Made by a program: the position numbers and the translations under genes. From positions 54,871,777 through 54,935,776 of the forward strand of contig OX439050.1 of assembly GCA_949317995.1 (NCBI GenBank): a stretch of DNA of 64,000 bases, written 5' to 3'. This DNA comes from Acholoe squamosa (Eukaryota; Annelida; Polychaeta; Phyllodocida; Polynoidae). Of the stretch, positions 1 through 11,703 are shown piece after piece. Position 1 is the stretch's first letter. The number at the start of each line of letters is the position of its first letter. The notes below the pieces were generated by a model, which saw only the letters and a program-made list of their open reading frames with translations, was not told the DNA's origin and ran no database searches.

Positions 1-684
1 GTGTGATGTGTGGGCAGTGGTAGTGTGGCTTTTGTTAGACTAAAATCTTTGTTTGTACGAAGGTTTACATGAAGGAGCAGATCCATAAACACTAAAATAG
101 ATACACCTCCAGGGTGTCACTCTGTGAATATATCTTGAGTACAGGTCTCAGAAAGTCATCACTATTTAACTGTTACCGTGAATGAAATATTAAGCACAAT
201 TTATACAGTACTGTTATACATATATGGTGATACATTGTATATGATAATGATTATGATGGATATTAATTACATGCCCTAATGATGCTAATGAATATTATAT
301 ACCCCAGTCAATATACTGTGTATCAAATGTATTGCAATCAGTATTCAACTCATAGTGTCAGTAATGAATATGTAGTAGTTCATATATACACAAACACACA
401 CATATAGTGCTTAGATTTTGGCTTTAGGTTTGGCATGGACAAGTGGTCCTTAAAGTCCTTGGACTGCTCTCTAACACACTGTAGCTTTCATATTGAGGAA
501 AGTGTGGAGGATCACCACAGGCACAAACTATTAGTAGATTGTGCCCAGCAATAGGATTACCGGCAGTATAGCATGGGATCTCCATGCAGTAACTTCTCAA
601 ACTGGGATTATAAAACAAGTGTTAAATCTGAGATCAAAGTGATTGACTTCAGGGAGTTCTACACATAATAATCTCTTGTTCCAG
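1..684. other. Non-coding, probably intron of the coiled-coil gene
   Basis: AT-rich sequence with no supported exon. It ends in the acceptor before the exon at 685, so it is probably intron of the plus-strand gene whose 5' part lies outside the window. No repeat with recognisable ends was seen. Confidence 0.5.
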
Positions 685-993
685 ATGAGGTGGATATCCA
701 GGATGTCCAAGAGTTCAGAGAGGAGGTCAGTATTCATTTTATCATACGGTCAAATTGGTCAGAAAAACTTAAAATCTGGAGGTTATTTCGCAGCAAACTA
801 TGACGGAAGCTTTAGTTAAGGCAGTTTTCTATTGACACATTTTGACTGATTGACTGACTGCCATCCATCCAATGCCCATATATCTGTACATTTTGTATGT
901 ATTTAAAGAAACTTCTTATTTTCAAGTACTATTTGTCATATGTTCTGTGCAATAATATACTCAGGGCCCTATCAAAAAGCACACAGTAATTTC

Positions 994-1047
<54 letters not shown>

Positions 1048-1204
1048 TTTACACCATTTCGACAGCTAAGGTCATATTTATGGCGAGAACCACATTACAC
1101 AATTTCAAAGAGGAATGTGTCAGTGCCCGCACATATGTGCACCACACACACTCAAGGGGATAGGAAAGAGGAGACATAGATCCTTTTAAGTGGACTAGGG
1201 AAGC

Positions 1205-1251
<47 letters not shown>

Positions 1252-3041
1252 TGTCAGGCAGAGAGAGAGAGAGAGATGAAGACACAGACAGAGGCACAGG
1301 TAAGCAGCAAAACTTTTCAAGTTAGAGTATAATGTTCATAACAATGTTACTTTGCAGATTGAACGGTTAAACTCACTGGTAGCTAAGGAATGTGAAGAGC
1401 GGCTTGATCTGACATTTGCCCTGGAAGAGTCAAAGGCTGAGCTTCTCCGGCTGAAGACACTACAGAGTAAGTACATTTTTCCAGATGCCAAACCATACTC
1501 ACTTACCATAGCCATGACTGACAATATATTTGGGCCTTATTTTGACTGATATAAAATAGGCGTTTCACTGAATCGGATGCAATGATTAGGATTGACCGTA
1601 GCCACCTGATTGATCACTCAATTGTAAGTAAATCCAATGAAATTTCAAGAACTCAATTTTGCCCCCCCCCCACCCAAATTGGATCTGGTACATGGTTATA
1701 AGCCCCAGATTCCTTTTTGGGGTAGTTTTTCTTTAAAAGCTCCTGATCATTAATGATAGTCCATAATGTGAAAATCAATATTGATCAGATCCAGTGAAAT
1801 AAAGGATTCCAGGGTGATTATTTAGAGTTAGACATTAAAACTATCATAATTTAACAGTCTGATATTGTATATTATGACAGATCATCACTATTCGAAGTGA
1901 TGATCTGTCCACATTCCATCAGTGGTGCGAGCTACAGGCATGTGATTGCTGTCAAGGGGGCTGAAACGAATTACATGTATTAAGGTGAGATGTCATCAAT
2001 AAAAAGTTAATCTTGCATACTTTCACTACAGATGGAGATCATGGAGGAGGGGTTCAGACTGCCAGGAATCTGACCTCAGATGTTACCAAGTCTATGGATT
2101 TCAGCAAGGAGGGATCATTTTACAAGTCTCGCTGGACATCGGAGCCATCGCTGCCGACCGCTAATCAAAAGCTAGAACCTCTTGAGAAGCAACCATCTAT
2201 TCTACAAAGGGAAAAAAAGGTTCTTCATACAAACTATGCACATGCGGTCTCAACTGAGGACATTTTCAATGAGACAGCGGAACGTGCCCCATTCCTTCCA
2301 CCCATCCCAAGAACACATAAGATCTCTGATAGCACCACAGCATTGAACTCTAAAAAGGAGGGAATTGCTGCCTTCCATCCAAACAAGGAGGGATTCCGGC
2401 TCCCGAAGCCACTGGATTACCTTAGGAGTCAACAGCAGCAGGAGTCAAAGCAGAAACAGCAGCAGCAAATGGTGAGCCGTATATTCAAACAGAATGCGAC
2501 AGCTGCTGCTGCCTCGGCTGCCGCTGCAGCAGCAATGGCAGCTTCCACTGCTACACACCAGAGGGGGACACTCATGCCACTTGTAGAAAGAGGTAACACA
2601 CATCTATTGCCTTCAGAATCTTATGAAAATTCCCCCTTGGCTGGCAGTATGGAGGCTCGGGGACGCATTACTGTACGCATACCCAACCCATACCTTAGCG
2701 AACCTGAGCAAACGATGGTCGAGTCACCATACCCACCAAATAACACCCCAGTGTCACAAGGCCCAAATGATTTACTGAAACCAGGAAATGTTGGCAATCT
2801 CTACTCCCATACACCTGACCCTGACCCTGGAGGTGGGGGCCAGCTGGGGCCAGCAGTTGACCCTTATAGAACAAAGCCCAGAAAGACTACCATGGATTAT
2901 GACTTCTCTGCGGCTAAAAGTACTGAGATGGTAAATGTGACTCGCGGCAGACCGGCTGACTCTGGTGAGGCCCGAAGAAGAGTGATGCAGCTGTTAAATC
3001 AGAAGGAGGACATTAAGCGCAAGAGCCCCTACTTACACTAG
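685..3041 (+). CDS. 3' part of a coiled-coil protein gene (three exons)
   Basis: Exons at 685-725, 1358-1466 and 2032-3041 (stop TAG at 3039-3041). Each boundary has AG/GT signals and the phases agree: exon 1 begins with two bases of a split codon and ends in phase 0, exon 2 is 109 nt and ends in phase 1, exon 3 opens with AT to complete Asn. The first two exons encode a charged amphipathic stretch (EFREE, then IERLNSLVAKECEERLDL and ALEESKAELLRLKTLQ) typical of a coiled coil. The last exon (about 336 residues) is low complexity: QQQQ and KQQQQQ runs, an A-rich block (TAAAASAAAAAAMAAS), a proline-rich middle and a basic C-terminus ending RKSPYLH. An ATG at 2013 lies upstream of the acceptor and is not the start. 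The low-complexity tail suggests a cytoskeletal or centrosomal protein, but I do not recognise the family. The 5' part lies outside the window. Confidence 0.75.
996..1276. repeat. Paired (GA)n microsatellites around a SINE-like insert
   Basis: GA dinucleotide runs at about 996-1044 and 1207-1276, the second interrupted by a GTGTGTCAGGC segment. They flank a minus-strand SINE-like copy, as if it had landed in a GA run and duplicated part of it. All of this is inside the intron between the first two supported exons of the coiled-coil gene. Confidence 0.85.
1045..1207 (-). mobile_element. SINE-like element, copy 1
   Basis: The reverse complement matches copies at 5970-6145 and 22062-22242 over almost its whole length. 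Shared landmarks are CTTCCCTAG at one end, a GTGGTGC...GCGCGGGCA core, CATTCCTCTGTRAAATTGT, and TTAAACATCTATTACTCA at the other end. Read in this orientation it begins near a TTTAACGCCATTTCGACAGC type core, which recalls the conserved central domain of some metazoan SINEs (from memory, not checked). No pol III promoter boxes were identified. Confidence 0.65.
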
Positions 3042-5957
3042 TCCAATCTTGGTAATAGATTTTTAGTGAGACCACAGAAATACATACAGTGCATTAATTC
3101 CTATGCAAGACATAGAGGAAGGTCATATCATTGCATGAACGTGAAGACTTTATGCAATCCTTAAGTCGGTTGCATTGTGTAGCAGGTTTGATTAACTGAC
3201 AGTGTAACCTTGCTTAATTTTACTACGTGCTCAAAAGGTAGAATCCCACATGGCGATTTAGGGCTCAAATATCTCTGCGATTTTGTCACTTGCACTCTTG
3301 GGGCCTTCCTGAGCCCCTATATCGCAAGGATAACTGCTTAATTGGTCTCAATTCACTGTTGGATTTGGTATAAGTTGAACAATCCTTGCGATCTAAGAGC
3401 CCAGGAAGACCCCAAAATCGAAAGGGACAAAATCGCAGAGATAGTTGAACCCTTAATCGCCATGTGGGATTCGACCTAAAGAAACACATACATGTACATG
3501 TAGCTTATCAAGGCCCCCACTTATGGTCAATGTTGACAGCTGCTCTCTAGAAACTAACCCTGTGCATTAAAACCAAAACTAGTACGGACGAAGAAAATCA
3601 ACTTTCATTCTGTACTTGTTGTTTTTGGACTTCCCTATGTTGTAGGTCTAGCGTCCTTTGTCAGGAATGAAAAAGAAAGAACATGGTGTATGTTGATATA
3701 TGAATAGGGTTTATTCTCGAAATAAGCAAGTATAAATTATTTACAGGACATTCCTTTACTGTTTCTAAAGAATGCATTGTTATATACAGTTAAGATCCTA
3801 TTAGAACAAAGCGACACGCCGACACGAGTATGAGTATAGTTTAGCAATCAAACTGATCTCTTTATATGAAAATAAACCTTTCTACACCAGGCCTTTATTG
3901 CACATTATTTGAACGACAGTTATTGATAATGCATTATTATCAGAGCCAGCTGACAACTGCAAGCGTGTACTATTCATATCATATTGCTACAATACTTGGA
4001 TGTATTTGTGTATACTGATGATCTAAAAGAAGTCAGTGCATGAATGCTGGGGGTTAACTTAAGCACATTTCTGAATGTAAATGCTTAGATAACTGTTTAA
4101 GCACATTCAAGTTATGTAAAATACATTAAGGCTTATAGGTGCTTAAATGTCTGGCATTTACTGCCCTTAATTGTGCTTAAATAGTGACTTTAACCTATTG
4201 ACAGTTTGCTTAAATCCACATTCTTGCAGTGAATGCATTCACTTCGTTTTCCTCGCTGGTTACTTTTGAATATTTACAAGTGAAGACCCATAGGTCCAAC
4301 CAATATCCCATTCTAATTACATGAGGAGGTTATTTCGGAGTATGTTCCTCAGCACCCACCTCACCACTCGGAACCACCACTCTGTCCGATATTCATTTCA
4401 CATTTATCTCTATTTCTTCAGGCAATTTGCATAATCATTGTGAGTATTAGCCAGTAAAGGGCCAAGAAATATCCAATGGTCACAAATAAACTAAGCACAA
4501 AATTCGAGACCCCATCTTAAGTTGTATAGAGTAGTGCATGAATCATGAAAGAAGAAAGGTCCCCTTCACACTAATGCTTCTTGGAGGACTCTTGAAACAT
4601 GGAATCACAGAATGTCATAGTAGTTGAGAAAAACACCAACAGAGCGGTCACGATAAGTGCCAATTATCTTACACAATGAGAACACATTTGCAATAGTTAT
4701 GTTACATCAGCATTGGGTTTAATTGGGCTTTTAACTATTGTCTTTAGGAGAAATGAAGTTGGCTATAAAAGAAGGCAAATGTCATTGGAAATATCAAGAA
4801 TGTTCCAAACCATGGTACCATTACGCTCAATAATCAATCTAAAATATGTCATTCCATTAGGTAAAAGACATTTAGATACTGGGGCTGAGAACTTACTATG
4901 GTAGCTAAATTCCTGGTGTCAATAAATGACAGATCTTTGGGCTTTTGAAACCTCTTCAGATAGTACGGTATTCTGGCTTTGATCTTGAGTAAGAGTGTAT
5001 GAGATGTTGTCAGCTATTGAACTTTCAGACAGCCCGTAGTTCCCAGAGTATTTAGTCATTCCTTATAATCCACAAAAGGGGAGACCCAAACCTTTCATCA
5101 CACACTATAGAAGTATAGGGGGTCTAGATACGCATGTAATTTTGGAAATACATTTAGTAGAACAAATGTTATTTAATTTGTTTTGAAATAAATCCACAAA
5201 TTCCAGGTGTATTTTATTATACCCATCACCTTATATGTCATGATACAGGGCTTTTCTGTGGGCTGGCTCCACTGCGTCGTTTGGGTCCATTTTATGGTAA
5301 TCGGACCAATTTGAATAGCAAATGTATGGGCAAAATATCAATTAGCAGAAGATGGACACGACTGACACAAAAGTACATCATCTCTGCAGTACCTCCCCAT
5401 GTCAAATTTCACTCATTTCGATGGTATACAATGGGACTGTTTGTTCATAACAATGAAATGATCTCCACCCACTGAGTGCTGTTGAAATTGATAAACACAG
5501 GCGGAGTACGAAGACTGGTGAAACCGGTTTAATCATTTTCAGGTCTGGCTTTAACCCAAGCAGGGGCTATTAGTCAATATCTCTTAGTTAGAATATTAAA
5601 TTTAACAGCGATGTGGTAATATGCTAAACTAGGATATACCTAGCCATGAAATAAACCCTTAAACTATATTATTGTCTCCTGGTTATTACATTATGCAGTG
5701 TTATATCCCATTCAAATATTAATGGTATTTTTCCTTTTCTTATTTTTTCATAAGTTATGTGAATTAGGACCATTATTGAAATGTCTATTAAACTCGTGCT
5801 AAAATTGATAACAATTATGTGTTAATGTGCTCAATAATGTCTGCCATCTACAACTTTACAAATGACAGTGAAACCCTGCAAATAAGTAACACACCCATAT
5901 AGTAGAATCCACACCCCACTTTGCGCCCAGGATATAGGTGCACCCATATGAACGGTT
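3042..5957. other. 3' flank of the coiled-coil gene
   Basis: Downstream of the stop codon. A candidate polyadenylation hexamer AATAAA lies near 3870. Apart from the hairpin MITE at 3236-3478 I see no gene. The open frames at 4713-4904 and 5281-5475 have no splice context and look like chance. Confidence 0.5.
3236..3478. mobile_element. Hairpin MITE with arms of about 90 bp
   Basis: The left arm beginning AGGTAGAATCCCACATGGCG is repeated in inverted orientation at the right end (CGCCATGTGGGATTCGACCT). The similarity continues through ATCTCTGCGATTTTGTC and GGGGCCTTCCTGAGC, giving arms of about 90 bp around a centre of about 50 bp. No coding capacity, so a non-autonomous DNA element. A weak match to its outer end occurs near 62470. 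Confidence 0.75.
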
Positions 5958-5969
5958 ACTAAGCGGTCC

Positions 5970-6145
5970 CTGGCTTCCCTAGCCCACTAAAAGGGTCTAT
6001 ATCTCCTCTTTCCTATACCCTCGGATGTATGTGGTGCACACATGCGCGGGCATCGATACATTCCTCTGTGAAATTGTCTTATGTAGTTCTCGCCATGAAT
6101 ATGACCTTAGCTGTCGAAATGGCGTTAAACATCTATTACTCACTC
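5970..6145 (+). mobile_element. SINE-like element, copy 2, with 12-bp target duplication
   Basis: The best-bounded copy of the family. The 12-bp word ACTAAGCGGTCC occurs on both sides (5958-5969 and 6146-6157). A direct repeat of this length is expected for LINE-mediated retroposition and not for a cut-and-paste MITE. The body is about 175 bp and shares all landmarks with copies 1 and 3. Confidence 0.75.
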
Positions 6146-6246
6146 ACTAAGCGGTCCTCAGCTGACGAGTACCGGATCCGGAAATTGCCATACTTCAGGA
6201 CCTAATGTCCCGCTGTATTCCTGGAACCCTGAGGTACAGTTTGTCT

Positions 6247-6413
6247 TTTACAGCTTGTGTTGTCAAACAGACCATTATTAAGGCTTTTACAGCTTGTGTT
6301 GTCAAACAGACCATTATTAAGGCTTTTACAGCTTGTGTTGTCAAACAGACCATTATTAAGGCTTTTACAGCTTGTGTTGTCAAACAGACCATTATTAAGG
6401 CTTTTACAGCCTA
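6247..6413. repeat. 39-bp tandem repeat, just over 4 units
   Basis: The unit begins CTTTTACAGCTTGTGTTGTC and runs 39 bp, repeated head to tail with almost no divergence. Because 39 is divisible by 3 and the unit has few stops, several frames on both strands are open. Those open frames are a by-product of the period, not genes. Confidence 0.9.
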
Positions 6414-6820
6414 AAGTAAAAGGCATTACTGCTTGTTAAGGTATAAAAAGTTCAATGATTGAAATGATAAGTTAATTCTTGTTTTCTTTCCTTAAAAAAG
6501 TAATATTGAGGTGTTCTGCCCTGCTAAACTCAATCCGTTTTTGTATAGAATGACTAAGGAAATAGGCTCCTATAAGTAAACTACAACAAACTGACACCAA
6601 CTCACTGCCTAATCACGGCCTGTGGGCTAACTCATGGATGGTGTAGGGGAAGTATATATTACTAGGCTTGATCTTTCTAGTTCTATTAGAGCTTGGAGTA
6701 TTTTATCTTTTTTTTCCAAATGTATAAAAACCCTATCATCACATCACAGACTGCTCTTGGAGAAAAAAGCCATACCTCATGCATGACTTCGTGACCTCAT
6801 TTGCCCATATATGGACATAA

Positions 6821-7130
6821 GGGAGTGATCATTTTTTATCAACGGGGCTAGTGGGTTTGCGTGTGGACCCGTGAAACAAATTTTGAACCCCCTCTCAAGG
6901 AAGGGGGGGGATTTTTTGACCCCCTCATGAGGGACGAAAACCGCACACAAAAGTGCCCTTTTAGCCCATAGTAACGGGCAGGGTTTTCTACTGGAAACAG
7001 GTGAAATTATTTTGGTCCCCCATTAGAGGGGTTGAAAAACTTCTGACCCTCCCGGTCAAGGGGTTGAAAAGATTCTGACCCCCCTCAACCCCACCAGCCC
7101 CCCCCCCCTGTGTTAAAAAATGATCACTTC
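6821..7130. mobile_element. PIF/Harbinger-like MITE, copy 1
   Basis: Inverted ends GGGAGTGATCATTTTTTATC and its complement, flanked on both sides by TAA (6818-6820 and 7131-7133). A 3-bp TWA duplication is the mark of PIF/Harbinger transposition. The interior consists of G-runs and C-runs around TTGAAAA and TTTTGAC words and codes for nothing. A second copy lies at 37082-37360. Confidence 0.7.
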
Positions 7131-7373
7131 CTAAGGTATAATCACGTGACCAGTCCGTTGGTGGTCAGCAGTTTCATACACTGAAGGGTTGTTCTCAGGG
7201 GTGAATAAGCCACACTCAGAACCACAGATATTACAATTTAGTTCAGCTCTAGAGTGCCAAAACCTTAGCCTAAAACACTGAGTTCAGGAAGGCTGTTAAA
7301 GCTGTATGATCTGGCACATTTATAATACAAAAATAACAAATTCTGTCTAGGCAGTTAAGGACCTTATGTGACA

Positions 7374-7462
7374 CTATTTGTTGATACAGTGGTAGCTGCC
7401 ATACGTGTTGATGCAGTCCTGGGTAGCCGTGCACGAGTTGTCCATATTACACTCATTTACGT
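7374..7462 (-). CDS. Terminal EGF-like exon, truncated module
   Basis: Phase-1 acceptor (TTTCAG), then [11 protein letters not shown]...[11 protein letters not shown] and stop three residues later. The start matches the calcium-binding EGF consensus (D-V-N-E-C, then C-I-N-T-Y-G-S-Y-x-C), but the protein ends before the last two cysteines of a normal module. Either the module is truncated or the transcript continues by a splice not seen here. Confidence 0.75.
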
Positions 7463-10400
7463 CTGAAATCAACAAAGCGTTTTTGAGATGATTTTTCAAT
7501 TCATGTAAAAAGGCATCTTCTGTGCCAATATGGCAAATCTCTGTACACATCAGGTGGCTTAGATTCTCCAGTAAGTGAGAATAGTCTAGCAAGTGTACTT
7601 TTCTAAGTGATTTCATAATGACAACAATTCCCATTAATCTTAAATGCTCTGATGGGGTGACTGATCAGATGAATACGTGGACTAAGCAGCGAAAATGTAC
7701 CTTGTCCTCCGCTGGCCAGAACCTCAGAAAATCAAAGTTGCTGGAGGGTGAAACATGCATCAACTTTTCATTTCGTCTTATATCTCAGCAGGTAGTGCCC
7801 CGATCAATGCAATTAAAACAGCTCTGAAACGCCCAGAAGTCCTACTCTCAATTCTTTTGGTGCCATTATGCAGAAAGCAGGACCTGGGACTGGTTTAATG
7901 GCTGAGCATTGGCTAACTTCCGAAGTGACTCCTCTCAAGAACTTCTATGTTCCAACTGACCCTGGTCCAGTCCGGTCTCATTGAAAGGAAGTAAAAACCA
8001 TTGTACGAGGGTCAGTGAGCAATCAGAGTGCATCAGTTGGCTATTTCCTAACGCACTACAACTGCACCCCTCCAAGTCGTATCAACTTTCCCATAGGCAT
8101 AACATTGAGATCTAAGATGTAGGGCTGTGTGTGATCGTAGTGCATTAAGAAATGACCTCCAGAGATGACTCTGATCCCCTATCTGGACCTAAGACTACCT
8201 CCTCTTTTCCTTCTATTCTCTCTGGAGGGCATTTCGAAGAGATGGCATATATACCATTTTGAAATGCCTTCCTGTACATATAATACACTTACCAGTACAT
8301 ATGCGTCCATTCAGTGCTAGATTGTAACCGTTGCCACACGTACAGTAATGTCCACCGACTGTATTGGCGCAAGTCTGAGCACATCCGCCATTGTTCTTTG
8401 CACACTCATCAGTGTCTGAAATATATACAGACATTTGGTATCATGAGGGTGTTTCACAGCCAGAACTGTATGGACCAGTCATCTTAAGTAACATAATTGT
8501 ATGAATGAAATATGAATTATAGATATGTATACATGTACTTCTCAAGATATACTCGTGTGACTAATTTTAAATTTCAGCTCCTCAACGCAAGTGTCAGAAG
8601 CACATATAAGAACGATTACACATGTTTGAGCAGAAGTTAAGATGAAACCATGACATTTTAGATAGCACCTTAAACCGCTTTCCAAGCAAAATGTGGAAAT
8701 GGATTTTAGAATGCAATAAAATACACAGGTGAGAGTTTATCCAAGCCTGACACGTTGTGCATACCTTTGCAGTTTGTACCATTGACCAGGGTGAAGGTGT
8801 AACGACAGTAACAGATGAACCCGTGAGCTGTGTCTCTGCAGTTTACTTCACCATAATCCACTGTAAGGGGAAATAAAAGACACATATGATATGCAGTGTT
8901 GTTGATGTAAAATATTCAGATGAATAAAGTATAATTTACTTTACGGAGCTTCTAGAACTAATGAAAGATATGTAAAGGCAAGTTGCTGTTATTTAGGAAT
9001 TTTCAGAACCCACCCACCCCCTTGTTACTGTTTTTGTATGGAACATATAGAAGAACCCAAAGACCCCCCATCACTATGCACTGACGTTATTGTTGAACGT
9101 TCCCTAATAATAAAATGTATAAATGTCATGGCACAATTTGCCTCTGCTATGTCATAAAGGGAAATGTCTAAAGGCTTTGTCTAACACCCCCACGTTCTAG
9201 GATTCACACAAACATGCATGCTATTGCAGATTAAAGAATTTGATTTGATTTCTCCCGGGGTAAAGATGATGGCTGGCACAGTTCTCATTTTATTTTACAT
9301 AAGGGGTTTTCTTATTATATTCGCCTTGCCATCTCCCCATTAACTTGCCGACAAACTGATTCCTTGTAGAAAGAACGTTATGGAGTAAATACTGTCCACC
9401 TTATAGAATAATGATTAGACTCCTGTTTAAAGGGGCTGGTTCATGGGATTTTCAAATGCGTTGTATTTTATTTTATGCTGCGGTAGTTGTATAAGGTATT
9501 TTGCATGATAGATTTTAAGAAAAAAGAATTGATACCAAAGTTATGTAAAGAAAATTAATTAAACTTGCTATTACATTTAACTCTCAGAAGACATAGAACC
9601 ATATTGGCAGAGGTTTATACTTTCAATTTGCGATTGCCATCTGCTGGGAATATCCAAGAAAGAAGTATTTAAAGAGACCACATTTAGATTTAGAAAGTAA
9701 ACTAGGGTCCATTAAGAGCACACTAGGGTCCATTCAGAGCACATAATGATATTGAATATGGGGACAGTGTTTGCACATTTTATTATAATATGGGTGTAAC
9801 CAGTTCAGTTAATGGTCCCTGGGCCTAAGTACCAAGATTACTCATACTATTCTGTGCCAGTTTTTCTTTATGAACACAATAGTTTTGCTCATTAGAGAAC
9901 TGGAGGGTCTTGCCAAAAGAGAAACGTGAACCAGAAAAGTAAAACGTGCACGTTTTCATACTGCTAAAAGTATACTCGTCAGTCCATGGGTTAAAACGTG
10001 TATGGATGGTTAAGACTGCATGCGGCTGGAGGTATCTAAATCACCTGTAATGACCATTAAGTTGAATTAACCTATATCATGAAGAATATGGCATGGGGTA
10101 GAAGTGTAATTTGTCCATTCTCTATTTTCTATGCACCCCATTACTGAGAAGTTATTTGGAAATACTGTGAAAACGATTTAGGCCATGCACGTTTCCATCA
10201 GTAATCTCTGAAAAAATTATTGAGGTTCTTCCTCGTTTACTTTTGGCAAGACCCTCCTGGTCACTTGTACTGGACCAAGATTGTAACAGTGAAAGGCCCA
10301 TGTAGGCAACTACCGTAAAACACCACCTATAAGCCGAATCTGACTTTGAGACAAAAAGAAATATAAAATAAATCGACCATGGTTTAAAATGTAGAATATG

Positions 10401-11665
10401 TCCACTTGGCAAAAATATATTTGTTACCAGAGGCAGATAAGTAAATATTGACAAAAGACCTACGTTGAGGACATCTGAAGTTAGGTACGTTGTTGTAGAG
10501 TGTGTATCCGTCCCTACAGGTACAGTAGTAATGGTCGTACGTGTCAACGCATACCTGTTGACAACCGCCATTATTATCCACACACTCGTCTGTCGCTGTA
10601 CACAAATACAGAAACCACAGGTTAATACTTAAATCAATTAAATGACACAAAGGGCGCAGTATGTGAATAGTGCCGTCCTTGGGAAGTAACTACTGGGGGC
10701 CATTTCTTAATGCGCTACGATCGCGCACAGCATTACAACTGCAAAATCTCAATGCTACTCCTATAGGAAATTTGGTACGACTGGGAGGAAGCAGCCGTAG
10801 CCTGTTTAGAAATTGCCTGCAGGCCAGAGCTGCATTGTAAGCATCACGCTAACCCTGTAGGAGTAGATACGCTCTAAAAGGACTGGCATGATGCCTCCAT
10901 GTCGTGCTGGTGAACGGAGTCACTGGCACTAAATCTATTTGCCATGATAGCCGAGTAACACAGACTTGGACGCATCACCAAATTAGCTTATTCAAATGTA
11001 GAATGAAAAAGGAAATACAGTGCCAACAAGTAAACTGATGATTCTAAATGCATGCACCCTACAACGCCCAGAGCTATCATCAAGCCGGTAGGGATAGAAT
11101 GGTGTGCACTTAATATTTAGTGCACCATTCAGATATGTACACGGTTACACACAAAGCACTCAATGTACTCAATTCTTTTTTTTTACTGAAGTAGAATGTC
11201 CTGATATAAAGGGACCTTAAAAATCACTGACAACATATTATAATCTATTTTAGAACCAATTATAAGTCAATTTTTAAATGAGCTCAAATCTTATTACGTC
11301 AAGATTCTCATCATCATGAGTCCTTCCTCATCCTAATACAGTAATAAAGAGTGTATGTGTGCAAGAAACTAATAAAAAAACTTTGTATAATCAGTTCATA
11401 TAAGCTCTCAAATGTCTATTACTGGTGATATTGGTATAGTTTGTTCTGTTACGGTCAAATAATCTATTTTTGTCCAAAAAACAGTAACGTTGGAACATAG
11501 GTAGGATATAACATAGGAGTCAATATTCCTCCCTTCTTGAAAAAAAAAAAAGAGAGAAAAAGTTCTGTAACACAGGTTTTAGTACTGGTTTTTAGTCATG
11601 AAAAGGTAAGTCATGACATGAATATTTCTATATGCTTATAAGCTAGTATTTGGCTCTAAAACCTC

Positions 11666-11703
<38 letters not shown>

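Noticed and set aside
940-1297. Frames with long ER or LS repeats
   Set aside because: Translations of GA microsatellites and a SINE-like copy.
1262-1299. 38-nt exon-like segment after the second GA run with a GTAAGC donor
   Set aside because: Its length breaks the phase between the 725 donor and the 1358 acceptor, which join without it.
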